Shown one piece after another: positions 52,280 to 60,885 of a stretch of DNA of 64,000 nt (positions are counted from its first letter, which is position 1; the number at the start of each line of letters is the position of its first letter). The stretch is from positions 3,720,001 through 3,784,000 of the forward strand of contig NZ_CP042171.1 of the NCBI RefSeq assembly GCF_005938645.2, in the 5' to 3' direction. The notes below the pieces were generated by a model. The model made no database searches and was not told where the DNA came from. It saw nothing but the letters and a program-made list of their open reading frames with translations. Made by a program: the position numbers and the translations under genes. The stretch is from Pedobacter sp. KBS0701. Its GTDB lineage: Bacteria > Bacteroidota > Bacteroidia > Sphingobacteriales > Sphingobacteriaceae.

Positions 52280-55200
52280 TATCTTCTTGGATTAACTTGT
52301 GGAGGATTTCTAAATTGATAAATGGCTGCGGCCACAGCATCTTTAAATTCCTCACCATATTCATTCTTATTATCCGGGAATGTTTTCTTTAACAATTCTG
52401 ATAATCCATCTGCATAATTCTCATTGGCTTGATCTATATTAAAATCGCTGTTGGCCTTAAATGATCTTTTAACTTCATTATTGTTTTCAATAACATTATC
52501 CACTCTTAAAAACAACGAACGCCTTTCGTTTCTTAAACTTCTTGCAACTGTTTTCTGATCGTTAATTTCCCTAACAAGGCCTAAGAGATCGGTCATCTGC
52601 TGGTCCATTTCACTTGAAATGTTGGCCCTGGCCTGGTTATCGCGTACCAATGTAATCACCTCATCCAATGAACTTACAAACTCATCATCAAAGGCTTCTA
52701 CACATTGGCGCTGTATCACTTCATTTTTGAGTTTCACCTCTTCTATTTCGCAAATGTTTTGTTGCCAATCATCAGGTTGCTTTTCATATTCATCCAGGTA
52801 TTTCTTATTCGATTCGAACAAGAAATCTTCTATCATTTCATGAAATTCCAGCAAGTCGTAATAGTCTTTTTTATTTTGCGCAATGCTTTGCAACTTAGGC
52901 GTTAATAAATTATAATCCGTTTCTGAACTTAAAGTTCTAAAAATGCCGTTATTGATATTTGAGGTCACTTCCTTCGTTTTAGCAGATAATTTATCCTTTA
53001 CAAAACCGGTGATCAAAGCACTAATATCATTCATTGCTTTATCCACATCTAACGAACCTTTTAACTTGATATCATTTCCAAAAACAGTTAACTCAAGTTC
53101 CGCTTCTATTTTCTTGGCATTAGATGTAAATTCCATACTTAATACGAAAGATTTGATCCAAAGTAACCTGGTAATGGCGCTTAATATATTAGCTACTGCC
53201 TCTAAGGCTCCTGATGCGACCTTTCCTCCAAGGGTTAGTGCGGCCTTTGCTATTTCCAAAGCACCATAGGCTACGCCAATAGCCACATTAACACCCACCT
53301 TTAAGGTTTCATAATATAAAATCTGAGCTGAATAATAAATTTTATCATCCAAGCGCCACCAGGAAGCATCTTCTCTTCTATTCACATAATCTCTGATGTA
53401 ATTGTTGTATTCATTGATCGTGTTGTTCAGATTTAAAATCTGCTGTTGCGCTTCGGTCAATTTCCGGTTTGCATTTTCTATAGAGTTTTGAACGCTCCTG
53501 GCCGCATCACGCACAGCATTCTGCGCTTCTTCCAAAAGTTTGATAAATCCACTGGTATCGAATACCAAACGTGAACTAAACCCACTACTCGAAAAATCTG
53601 CATAGTTTCCATCCAAATGAAATAAAATTTTAAAGCCAACATATTGCAGTTCAAGATCAATGTATACCTTTCTGTCTTTAAGAAGAATCAAGGCATCTAA
53701 TTGAAAGATATTTAAGATATTAACATAAGCACTTAAATAGAATTCGAGTTTTTTTGATGCACGGTTGATGTTTAAATACAGTACAGGGCCTTGAGCATCT
53801 GCCTTTATTAAAGCGCCAGCCAAACCTCCTTGTACGGGTTCCATAGGCATAGCCTTTCGGGATCTTGTCAATTCAAATATTCCCTTGATTTCAATTTTTG
53901 AAATTTCAATCAATGTCAGGATAGCATTACCAGGCTCTATAAGAAAAAGCCCTCTGGCTTTTACATTAAAGATTTCGATGGTGCCGCACAGAAAAAAACC
54001 GACATTCATCTGATAGTTTCCTATTTTGGTAGGCTGGGAACATATAAACAACTGGCAGTTTAAAGAAATGGCTCCGGATGAGTCGACACGGTAATGCCGC
54101 ATGGTTGAAGTATCGGTAAAGATGGATTGGCGGCTGGCTCCCAACGCAGAAACCTGAAGATTTTCTGCGTCAGGTATGGCGAGTTCAGTGGGCAGGCTTG
54201 AATTAAAGTTCTTCAAGATTTCCGCTTTATTGGCCTTATCCGTATAAGATGGATACTCCCATTGGGGCATTTTAGCATTATTAATTTCAAAATCGGCTAA
54301 AGCCACCACATCAAGAAATTCTATGCCAGGAAAATCAACTTCCGCAATATCTACAATAATGTCCTTTAAGGAAGTCCTTCCCTTGGTAGAGGTGATTGCC
54401 GCCGTAATTAATCCAATATTGGCCTGGCTTACAATAAACCCAGCAAAAATGGAAATATTATTGGTCGTTACCCGACCAGTCATCCCAAAAGTAAGCCCTG
54501 TGGCCCCTACGCCAATCATCAAGCCTAAATCGCTCAGGCAGATCTTGGTGTTTAATGGTATCCTATAGTTTGAAGAAGCAGACAAGGTAAATGAGGAGAC
54601 GGAGAGGTTCCCAGCAAGAACAAAGGTTAGCACATCTTCTTTTAAAGGAAAATTGAGCTTTCCTCCTGCCTCTAAGTAGAAACCATTATCCTTTTTAATC
54701 CCGAAATATAAATTTTCAATCTCATAACCATCCTTTTTGATATCGGCGCTGATGAGCATCGCTTCAAATTTTGAAGTGTTCAGCGCTGCTCCTATAATCA
54801 GATCGATATGATCCAGACCAGTTAATTGATAAAGCCCCTTTCCAAATGCACTTTCACTATTTTTCAAATCAAATAATGAGTTGGCAACCAATTGGTGATT
54901 ACCATAGCGATCTGACAAGACCATCTCGGGAAAATAATCTGATGCGCTTCGGTTTAAATATTGGTTAATGGCAAGAGAGGCTTTGTTTCTAACAATTAAT
55001 GCTACTTTTTTTATACTAAAAAAAGTCATTGTGTCGTAAATGAACTGCTCTAATACATTTCCATCCTGAAAAAAAGCGGTATCTATGCTTAAAGCCAACT
55101 GTTTAACATCCGCAAGCACAACCACATTGGCATAAAGCGAAGCTTTACCACCTGATATATTTTTATTATACAGAATAACCACAGACCAGATATCGGCAGA

Positions 55201-55434
55201 TTTAAGCACCTGTGCTTTAAAAGTCCCGGGTAAGTTATTAAACAGCGTAAATTGGCTAGACAGTCCATTAACGCCTAATTCATTGTTATTTAATAAATCT
55301 TTGATTTCAGCTCGACTAGTATCGAGCTCTCCGAAAATCAATTTTTTATTATCATTTACAATAATGGCTATTGACGCATCTAACTCAAAAATCTTCCCGG
55401 TAGCCGAAAAAGCGAAGTTGGTGTGGTTACTCAT
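52279..55434 (-). CDS. Large protein of unknown function (1051 aa)
   Basis: Not recognised as a named family. The first ~600 residues are beta-rich with short repeated hydrophobic strands (for example FVLAGNLSVSSFTLSASSNY, LSDLGLMIGVGATGLTFGMT). A coiled coil spans about 630-685 (AQNAVRDAARSVQNSIENAN). A Gly/Ala-rich hydrophobic stretch follows at about 695-760 (VGVNVAIGVAYGALEIAKAA, KVASGALEAVANILSAI). The final ~200 residues are charged helices. No signal peptide is present. The layout of beta head, coiled coil and amphipathic helical hairpin recalls helical pore-forming proteins, a weak analogy. It is coupled to the C11 peptidase. Confidence 0.7.
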   Translation of the reverse strand: MSNHTNFAFSATGKIFELDASIAIIVNDNKKLIFGELDTSRAEIKDLLNNNELGVNGLSSQFTLFNNLPGTFKAQVLKSADIWSVVILYNKNISGGKASLYANVVVLADVKQLALSIDTAFFQDGNVLEQFIYDTMTFFSIKKVALIVRNKASLAINQYLNRSASDYFPEMVLSDRYGNHQLVANSLFDLKNSESAFGKGLYQLTGLDHIDLIIGAALNTSKFEAMLISADIKKDGYEIENLYFGIKKDNGFYLEAGGKLNFPLKEDVLTFVLAGNLSVSSFTLSASSNYRIPLNTKICLSDLGLMIGVGATGLTFGMTGRVTTNNISIFAGFIVSQANIGLITAAITSTKGRTSLKDIIVDIAEVDFPGIEFLDVVALADFEINNAKMPQWEYPSYTDKANKAEILKNFNSSLPTELAIPDAENLQVSALGASRQSIFTDTSTMRHYRVDSSGAISLNCQLFICSQPTKIGNYQMNVGFFLCGTIEIFNVKARGLFLIEPGNAILTLIEISKIEIKGIFELTRSRKAMPMEPVQGGLAGALIKADAQGPVLYLNINRASKKLEFYLSAYVNILNIFQLDALILLKDRKVYIDLELQYVGFKILFHLDGNYADFSSSGFSSRLVFDTSGFIKLLEEAQNAVRDAARSVQNSIENANRKLTEAQQQILNLNNTINEYNNYIRDYVNRREDASWWRLDDKIYYSAQILYYETLKVGVNVAIGVAYGALEIAKAALTLGGKVASGALEAVANILSAITRLLWIKSFVLSMEFTSNAKKIEAELELTVFGNDIKLKGSLDVDKAMNDISALITGFVKDKLSAKTKEVTSNINNGIFRTLSSETDYNLLTPKLQSIAQNKKDYYDLLEFHEMIEDFLFESNKKYLDEYEKQPDDWQQNICEIEEVKLKNEVIQRQCVEAFDDEFVSSLDEVITLVRDNQARANISSEMDQQMTDLLGLVREINDQKTVARSLRNERRSLFLRVDNVIENNNEVKRSFKANSDFNIDQANENYADGLSELLKKTFPDNKNEYGEEFKDAVAAAIYQFRNPPQVNPRR

Positions 55435-55490
55435 TTTGAAATCAAAAATTATAATCTAGCGGCTGTGCTTAACAGAAAATAGATCAACTT

Positions 55491-55524
55491 AGCTGATACT
55501 AATGATTTTAAAATCGTATCAGCT
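55491..55524 (-). other. Hairpin between the 169-aa and 1051-aa genes
   Basis: AGCTGATAC (55491-55499) and GTATCAGCT (55516-55524) are perfectly complementary, with GATTTTAAAATC in the loop also self-complementary. It lies right behind the 169-residue gene on the minus strand and may be an attenuator or RNA stability element. No T-run follows. Confidence 0.45.
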
Positions 55525-55526
55525 CG

Positions 55527-56036
55527 TTATCCCGCTTGGGCCAATTGTTTTTCAGGTGCATCAAGTTTCTTAACCAAATTTTCAATGGTATCTAGATTCA
55601 GTTGCTGTAAGATTTGATTTCTTTTAGTATTCCAGATTTTGAAGGCTAATTTCTCTACCTTTACAAAGCCTAGATCAGGAATAGCTCCTCCCAAGTCCAC
55701 TTCAATGGCAAAGGCATACTCTTTTTCGGCTCCTTTTTTGTAGATATAAGCGGTTTTCAAGCTAAACTTAAGATCTTCTAACTTAAACTTAGATTCGGGT
55801 TTATTTCCAGTATTTAACGACTCTAGGCCATCTTCGATCTTTTTTTGATTTACTTGGTTACCAAAGGCCTCCTGCAAATCTTTCAGCATATCGCTTAAGG
55901 TGGTACTACCCACATCGTCCAACTTTGCTGGAACTAAAAGAAAAGAAGAATCGTTCCCATTTTTTTCATAAACTGCTACTAAATTAGTTTTAAGTAATTG
56001 GAACTGTACGCCCAATTGAAGACTCATTTCACTCAT
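55527..56036 (-). CDS. Hypothetical protein (169 aa)
   Basis: Not recognised. It is a soluble-looking protein without signal peptide, with alternating beta and helical segments (LQLGVQFQLLKTNLVAVYEK, FKLEDLKFSLKTAYIYKKG, YAFAIEVDLGGAIP) and a charged C-terminal helix. It lies 92 bp before the 1051-residue gene on the same strand, so it may supply a partner or chaperone. Its N-terminal strand pattern loosely resembles parts of the large neighbour, which could mean a shared fold. An ATG at 56036 is followed by a second Met at codon 4. Confidence 0.65.
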   Translation of the reverse strand: MSEMSLQLGVQFQLLKTNLVAVYEKNGNDSSFLLVPAKLDDVGSTTLSDMLKDLQEAFGNQVNQKKIEDGLESLNTGNKPESKFKLEDLKFSLKTAYIYKKGAEKEYAFAIEVDLGGAIPDLGFVKVEKLAFKIWNTKRNQILQQLNLDTIENLVKKLDAPEKQLAQAG

Positions 56037-56633
56037 TTTTTAAAAAATTTCTTAATTTCCTACTCTTTTGGCTTTTCGGATGATGCCCCGTTTGCGCTGT
56101 GGTCTCTGGTCTCCACTTTTGGTTATAATAAGGTTATTTAGCAGATCGGTGTAGCTTGCTTAAGCCATCAATCACCAACCCCATTAATGTTTTCAATAAT
56201 TAATAGTGCAACAGTTAAATTAACCTACAAAAGCTGGCTTACAATTTGGTCTGTATTTGGCTAAGCTTCTCAAAGCACACATTGGGATTATTATTTTTTG
56301 CATATCAACTATAGCTATGGTCATTAAATCCATTTTTTAGACACAACTAAACATCAGCCATTTGATGGCTAACAAAAAAATTGGTCTTTAGGCAATACAG
56401 CTGCAACGAGAAAGAGTTGTGACTTGAGAGCGTTGCATATCCGGATTGTTCCTTCAGAATTACCGTGTGATAATTCGTAACAGTTAATGCATCGTTAGCA
56501 ATTAACTGTTACGAATATAATATTTTTATCATTCCAAGTAAAATTCTGAGCAAAAAAATAAGCATTAAAATGTCACCCATAAGATGAGCTGATGAAGTTT
56601 AGCGGGTAAGCCTATTGCTTCATAAATTAGCTA
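56037..56633. other. Gene-free spacer left of the LytTR remnant
   Basis: No gene is supported. The notable content is the perfect inverted repeat at 56473-56516. The promoter of the leftward 169-aa gene should lie near 56040-56150, but no consensus box was recognised. Confidence 0.4.
56473..56516. repeat. Perfect 16-bp inverted repeat
   Basis: ATTCGTAACAGTTAAT (56473-56488) and ATTAACTGTTACGAAT (56501-56516) are exact complements across a 12-nt spacer, and the stem can go on inward with GC/GC after a bulged A. On the plus strand it is followed by ATAATATTTTTATC. It may be a terminator for something decayed on the plus strand, a protein-binding dyad, or the scar of a mobile element. Confidence 0.6.
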
Positions 56634-56846
56634 TTATTGGTTTAACCAGGCTTTAAATAGTGGTGCCCGTTCCCGGCTTACAAATGCTTCCTGCAAGGGA
56701 TAATGAAGAAAAGTAACTTTGAGTTTTGAATTGAAATGATTGTAGACCTTGTCTATAGCATTTATATACACAATATACTGCCTGTTGAGCCGAAAGAAAA
56801 GTAATGGAAATATAGGATTGTGGTCTTGAGCCTGTTTAAAGATTTG
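56634..56846 (-). pseudogene. LytTR response-regulator remnant (C-terminal half)
   Basis: Translating the minus strand in one frame from the stop at 56847-56849 gives a 70-residue open stretch containing FFRLNRQYIVYINAID, NSKLKVTFLHYPLQEAF and VSRERAPLFKAWLNQ, then a stop. This is the C-terminal half of a LytTR DNA-binding domain, which in intact regulators follows a receiver domain. There is no start codon, receiver or first half of the domain, and an in-frame stop precedes it. It is therefore a decayed fragment, and it suggests a rearrangement at this boundary. Confidence 0.75.
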
Positions 56847-56935
56847 CTATAATACTTTTATGCGTGTCGATAATTGTTTAAGTCGATACAAGTTAGCTCA
56901 ACACAAAATCCTTTCAGAAACTTCTCTTAAAGTAA

Positions 56936-56973
56936 AAAACCCCAAAAGCTAAACTAATGCTTTTGGGGTTTAC
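56936..56973 (-). terminator. Terminator of the SusC/SusD operon
   Basis: AACCCCAAAAGC and GCTTTTGGGGTT form a 12-bp stem with a 9-nt loop, followed on the minus strand by TTTTTTAC. It lies about 75 bp beyond the last lipoprotein gene and ends the operon. Confidence 0.88.
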
Positions 56974-57046
56974 TATTTATGATATAGCCTCTTTTTCATT
57001 TGTTAATGAAAATTGGCAGCTAAGCTATCACATCCAAATGTAATCA

Positions 57047-58285
57047 TTATGGTGTATAGGCACCACTGAATTCCGTTAAACCATCTTTACGCATGGCTTC
57101 GATAATTAAGCAGGTATAGGTAAAATCCCAGCTTGAAGTAACCTCCGAATTCTGATTAAGTCCATAAGGCCAGTAATGTTGGCTATCACCACTAAGTTGG
57201 GCGGTATTGTCATTTGTAATCAACCTCAATATTGCGGTTACACTTGGTGCCTGCAGTTTACCATTAACAAGTGTACTCCACCACCATGAAGAAGTTCCGG
57301 TACCTAAAGTGTGTGAACCTTCATGAAGCATCGTTCTGAGATTTTGATAGGACGAATTGGTTCCAAACTGCATCCAGCCCTGATTGTTGGCATCGGCTGT
57401 TGGTACACCATCAACATAATTTAGATATACATGTTTAGTAACAGAAGTATAGTTATTAAAATACCATACTGCACTATCTATAGCAATCTGTAGTCTGCCA
57501 TACGCAGCGAGCTCTTCGGATCCAGGGTTTTGAGATTTGTTAAAGGTATAGGTAAAATTACCTTTTGCAATGGTTTTAAAGGTAACTTCATTACTATAAC
57601 TAGTCCCTTTAGCATTAACGGCATAAGCCCTGGCGTAATAGGTTGTTTTTGGTGTAAGGTCTTTTAAGCTCACCCTAAACTTACCAAGTCCGGCGTTCTT
57701 ATGCTTCACTTTGCTACTGCTGATTGTAGGATTTGGGGAGGAAGCATAAACAATTCCTCGTTCTGTTACAGCATCACCACCATCTGTTAACACCTCAATA
57801 TCTGCTGCTGCTACGGTTGAACCTATAATATACATGGGTGAAAAACCAAATGTTGCGCTGACAATATTGGCTGTGGTGAGTTCGATTTCATTCCCATAAG
57901 CAATACCAGCTTTATTCACGGCAAAGGCTCTTACGTAATATTTAGTGGAAGCGGTTAGGCCTTTAATTTCACTTGTAAATGTACCTGAACCACTCACACT
58001 GACTACGCCTGATTTATTGTTATCTATTGTTGGTTTGGGAGAAGTACTCCAGCAAATCCCCTGGTCAGTAACTGCAGAACTTCCCTTATCGGTGATGGTT
58101 CCTCCGCTCATTGCACCAGTGGTTGTAATATTAGTAAATGCAGTAGTCGTTAAACTTGCAACCTGAACATTAGCTTCAGTTTTTGTTCCGGATGTTTCTG
58201 GTACGTTTCCACCCTTCTTACATCCGCCGAACATAGCAAACATTAAACAGGCTACAATAAGATATTTTTTTGATTGAGTCTTCAT
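57047..58285 (-). CDS. Lipoprotein with two FN3-like domains and an HEGSH domain
   Basis: A 412-residue lipoprotein: signal peptide with lipobox ending FGGC (Cys22), then two fibronectin type III-like units (~40-140 and ~143-240; each has a GxxWSTSPxPTI- or ASSPNPTI-type segment and KYYVRAFAVN or TYYARAYAVN). The C-terminal ~170 residues contain MLHEGSHTLG with HExxH at His321-His325, suggesting a metallopeptidase or a related metal site. Last gene of the SusC/SusD operon, 136 bp after its neighbour. It probably acts on the outer surface; catalysis is not proven. Confidence 0.8.
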   Translation of the reverse strand: MKTQSKKYLIVACLMFAMFGGCKKGGNVPETSGTKTEANVQVASLTTTAFTNITTTGAMSGGTITDKGSSAVTDQGICWSTSPKPTIDNNKSGVVSVSGSGTFTSEIKGLTASTKYYVRAFAVNKAGIAYGNEIELTTANIVSATFGFSPMYIIGSTVAAADIEVLTDGGDAVTERGIVYASSPNPTISSSKVKHKNAGLGKFRVSLKDLTPKTTYYARAYAVNAKGTSYSNEVTFKTIAKGNFTYTFNKSQNPGSEELAAYGRLQIAIDSAVWYFNNYTSVTKHVYLNYVDGVPTADANNQGWMQFGTNSSYQNLRTMLHEGSHTLGTGTSSWWWSTLVNGKLQAPSVTAILRLITNDNTAQLSGDSQHYWPYGLNQNSEVTSSWDFTYTCLIIEAMRKDGLTEFSGAYTP

Positions 58286-58420
58286 TTGGTTTCGTTATTT
58301 AGTGATGAAATAGGTTTAGATAACAGCAAATCAGATCAAGAATTAAACGCTTTGTTTCTTATACCTTGATATACAAATAATAATACCTCCCTAAGAAATT
58401 AACTTAGGGAGGTATCGAAT

Positions 58421-59641
58421 CTATTTAGCCCACTTCAATAATTTGACACTTTTAATTTTTAAGTATTGGCCAGAATTATCTATTGATACGGCGAAACCTA
58501 TTGAAACTGTTGTTTGCTGAGATAATGAGAAGTTTAGTTCTCCGCTGGAGATATTCGAATAAGCAATAGCAGCAGTTGGAATATTGGTCACATTAGGCAA
58601 AGTATTACCAGCAGCAACAGCAATATACCTGGATCCTCCACTATTCTGATCAAGACCAGATAACCTGAAAGTATATTTTCCGGCTGGCAATGTAATTGTT
58701 TGATAAATCAATCCGTTAGTAACAGGAGTATTGATACCCCAGCCAGATTCGAAAGATAATACACCAACTCCACTCCTTAATTCATATCCACCATAAAGGT
58801 TATTATTAATATTTTTCGCACCGGCACTCGTTATCCATCCAGCCAATGTACCCCATCTGGATCCATCCCAGGTATCTCTTACAAATGGCCCTGCGTTAGA
58901 CAATAGGCTAGTCATGTCTTCATCCACAGATAAATTTGTGATATAGTCAACCTTAAATGTGTCAACACAGTTCGTATCTGGAAGAAATAAGGTACGATAT
59001 TTATAAGTTGAACCACTTTTATAATTTTTAAGTACTGATCTGGTCGAGTCAATAGGTGTACGTACAGTTACTAAGTTATCACTTGTATTAGTGTATTGAA
59101 TTTCCGTAGCAAAAACTCCGGTTAATTTATCCATACCTAACCATTGTATAGTAGCTGTCCCATCAGAAGCGCGCTCTCCACCACTAACCGCTCTGTTACT
59201 TAATGAAGCTTTGTAACGATCTCCATAAGATCTGGCATTGGCATAAACCGGAATAGATTTATTACCCATCTTATCATAAGTGTATATAATAAAATTCTGT
59301 AAACCTTCTGTTTTGATTGGAATAGAGTAATTAAGTGTATCTATAACATTTTTCTTAACAACCGGGATTACCAATGAATCTTTCATGTTATTCCAAAATA
59401 TTTTACAACTTACAACCTTAGGATCTGCCAGAAAAAGTCCTTTTAGTAATACTCTTGAATCACCCGAATACATTTTAACAGAATCCAGCTTACCAGTATA
59501 AGAAATTTCGCCACCTGCTACAAATTTCTTAAAGTCATCCTGTTTGGTACAGGCACTGTAAACCCCTGCAACTAATATAAGCAAGGCAGCCACAGTTAAC
59601 TTTCTATATTTTTTTAATTTATAATTATTCATCTTTATCAT
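58421..59641 (-). CDS. SusC/SusD-linked lipoprotein, DUF4998 and DUF5013 domains
   Basis: A 406-residue lipoprotein with a lipobox ending VYSAC (about Cys31). Residues ~40-235 fit DUF4998 (SYTGKLDSVKMYSGDSRVLL, GQKSIPV-type segment MGNKSIPVYANARSYGD). The C-terminal ~150 residues fit DUF5013, a carbohydrate-binding-like beta-sandwich (YGGYELRSGVGVLSFESGWG, ITLPAGKYTFRLSGLDQNSG). Such proteins are surface glycan-binding partners in polysaccharide-utilisation loci. It lies 21 bp after the preceding lipoprotein gene. A second Met at codon 4 is possible as start. Confidence 0.82.
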   Translation of the reverse strand: MIKMNNYKLKKYRKLTVAALLILVAGVYSACTKQDDFKKFVAGGEISYTGKLDSVKMYSGDSRVLLKGLFLADPKVVSCKIFWNNMKDSLVIPVVKKNVIDTLNYSIPIKTEGLQNFIIYTYDKMGNKSIPVYANARSYGDRYKASLSNRAVSGGERASDGTATIQWLGMDKLTGVFATEIQYTNTSDNLVTVRTPIDSTRSVLKNYKSGSTYKYRTLFLPDTNCVDTFKVDYITNLSVDEDMTSLLSNAGPFVRDTWDGSRWGTLAGWITSAGAKNINNNLYGGYELRSGVGVLSFESGWGINTPVTNGLIYQTITLPAGKYTFRLSGLDQNSGGSRYIAVAAGNTLPNVTNIPTAAIAYSNISSGELNFSLSQQTTVSIGFAVSIDNSGQYLKIKSVKLLKWAK

Positions 59642-59662
59642 TTTTAAATGAAACTTAAATCG

Positions 59663-60862
59663 CTATCGCGGATCTCCATAACATTGAATTTCAGAAATGG
59701 ACTGAAAAGTTGTGCCCTGCCAGTTTTTATTGGATTTAATGCGTAGATAACGGAATTTCTTAGCAACAGCTCCAAAAGTATAACTGATGCCGGCATTGGC
59801 AAAGGAATAATCTTCTGATGTTTGAACACCATAAGCACTGCCAGATGGTTTAGTAGACTTATATGATCCAATCATTACCCAATTATTAAAGCTGCCATCT
59901 GCTGGAGGGTTATCAGATGCCCATATTTCAAAATCCTTTAAATTTCCTCCATAATAATACATCCTTCCCGCGTTTAGATATTCAGGATAGTTCCACACTA
60001 CAATTCTGCTTAGGATAGCGGGTTTTCCAAGATCAAAAGTTACCCATTGTGGCGTTACCTGTGTAACATCAGTAAGTGAACACCTTGGCCAATCAATAAA
60101 ATTATTATCCCACATATTCTCTAATGCAGTTGCTGTGTAAGTCTGAACAGCATCTGTTGGAAGTTTTAATGCTTTATATAGTGATTTAGAAAGCGCTGTT
60201 TCATACAAAGGCTTTAATGTAGTATATAAGGTATCGCTGTAATTTAACCACCTGTCGCGAATAGTAATGGCGAATTTACTGCTAAGTGTATCCAGACCAC
60301 GAATTGACTGGTTAATATCTGCCGCAGACGTATATATGTTTTTACCCAGCGATTCGTATTTGCCATTTTTAAAGATCATGACTTCAATTGATAAATCGGC
60401 TTTAGCCGGATTACTTGAGGTAAAGTTAATGCCAGCGAAATCAGGTATTACCTTTAAGTTTCTGAATACTCCTCTAATCGGATTTTCCAAAGGTTTGATT
60501 TTGACAATTTTTGGTGCCGAAGCAACCTCACTCCTGTTCACTGCATAGACCATAACCTCGTGCTCATTGGTATCGCCAAAGCCTTCTACTAAGAGGCTGT
60601 TATTATAATAAGATGATTTAACTTCAGCCTCGGTACCATTTGCTAACTTGTATACCGCTTTAACATAAAGCAAATCTTTATCTGTAGGCAATACATAGCT
60701 AATTTTTGCATTTGCCGGACCATTCTCTACTGAAATATTAGAAACCTGCCCAGGTGGCGTTTCATTCTTTTCGAGTGGTTTAAGTTCATCTTGCTTACAT
60801 CCTATAAATGACACTATCATCATCGATAGCACCAAAGAAAATAGTTGATTAATCTTTTTCAT
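59663..60862 (-). CDS. SusC/SusD-linked lipoprotein, DUF4959/DUF5126/DUF5000 domains
   Basis: A 399-residue lipoprotein with a lipobox ending FIGC. It has the three-domain order often found next to SusD: DUF4959 (~25-115, PPGQVSNISVENGPANAKIS), DUF5126 (~120-235) and DUF5000, an F5/8 type C-like sandwich (~250-399, WVTFDLGKPAILSRIVVWN, KFRYLRIKSNKNWQG). This architecture suggests a cell-surface glycan-binding protein. The start at 60862 begins at the signal peptide; the upstream in-frame Met at 60892 would overlap the SusD gene. Confidence 0.85.
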   Translation of the reverse strand: MKKINQLFSLVLSMMIVSFIGCKQDELKPLEKNETPPGQVSNISVENGPANAKISYVLPTDKDLLYVKAVYKLANGTEAEVKSSYYNNSLLVEGFGDTNEHEVMVYAVNRSEVASAPKIVKIKPLENPIRGVFRNLKVIPDFAGINFTSSNPAKADLSIEVMIFKNGKYESLGKNIYTSAADINQSIRGLDTLSSKFAITIRDRWLNYSDTLYTTLKPLYETALSKSLYKALKLPTDAVQTYTATALENMWDNNFIDWPRCSLTDVTQVTPQWVTFDLGKPAILSRIVVWNYPEYLNAGRMYYYGGNLKDFEIWASDNPPADGSFNNWVMIGSYKSTKPSGSAYGVQTSEDYSFANAGISYTFGAVAKKFRYLRIKSNKNWQGTTFQSISEIQCYGDPR

Positions 60863-60885
60863 ATTTTTATTGATTAATGATAATT

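Noticed and set aside
56473..56516. Integron attC-like recombination site, because of a long stem with a bulged base
   Set aside because: No integrase, cassette array or attC core boxes could be recognised; the symmetry alone is not enough.
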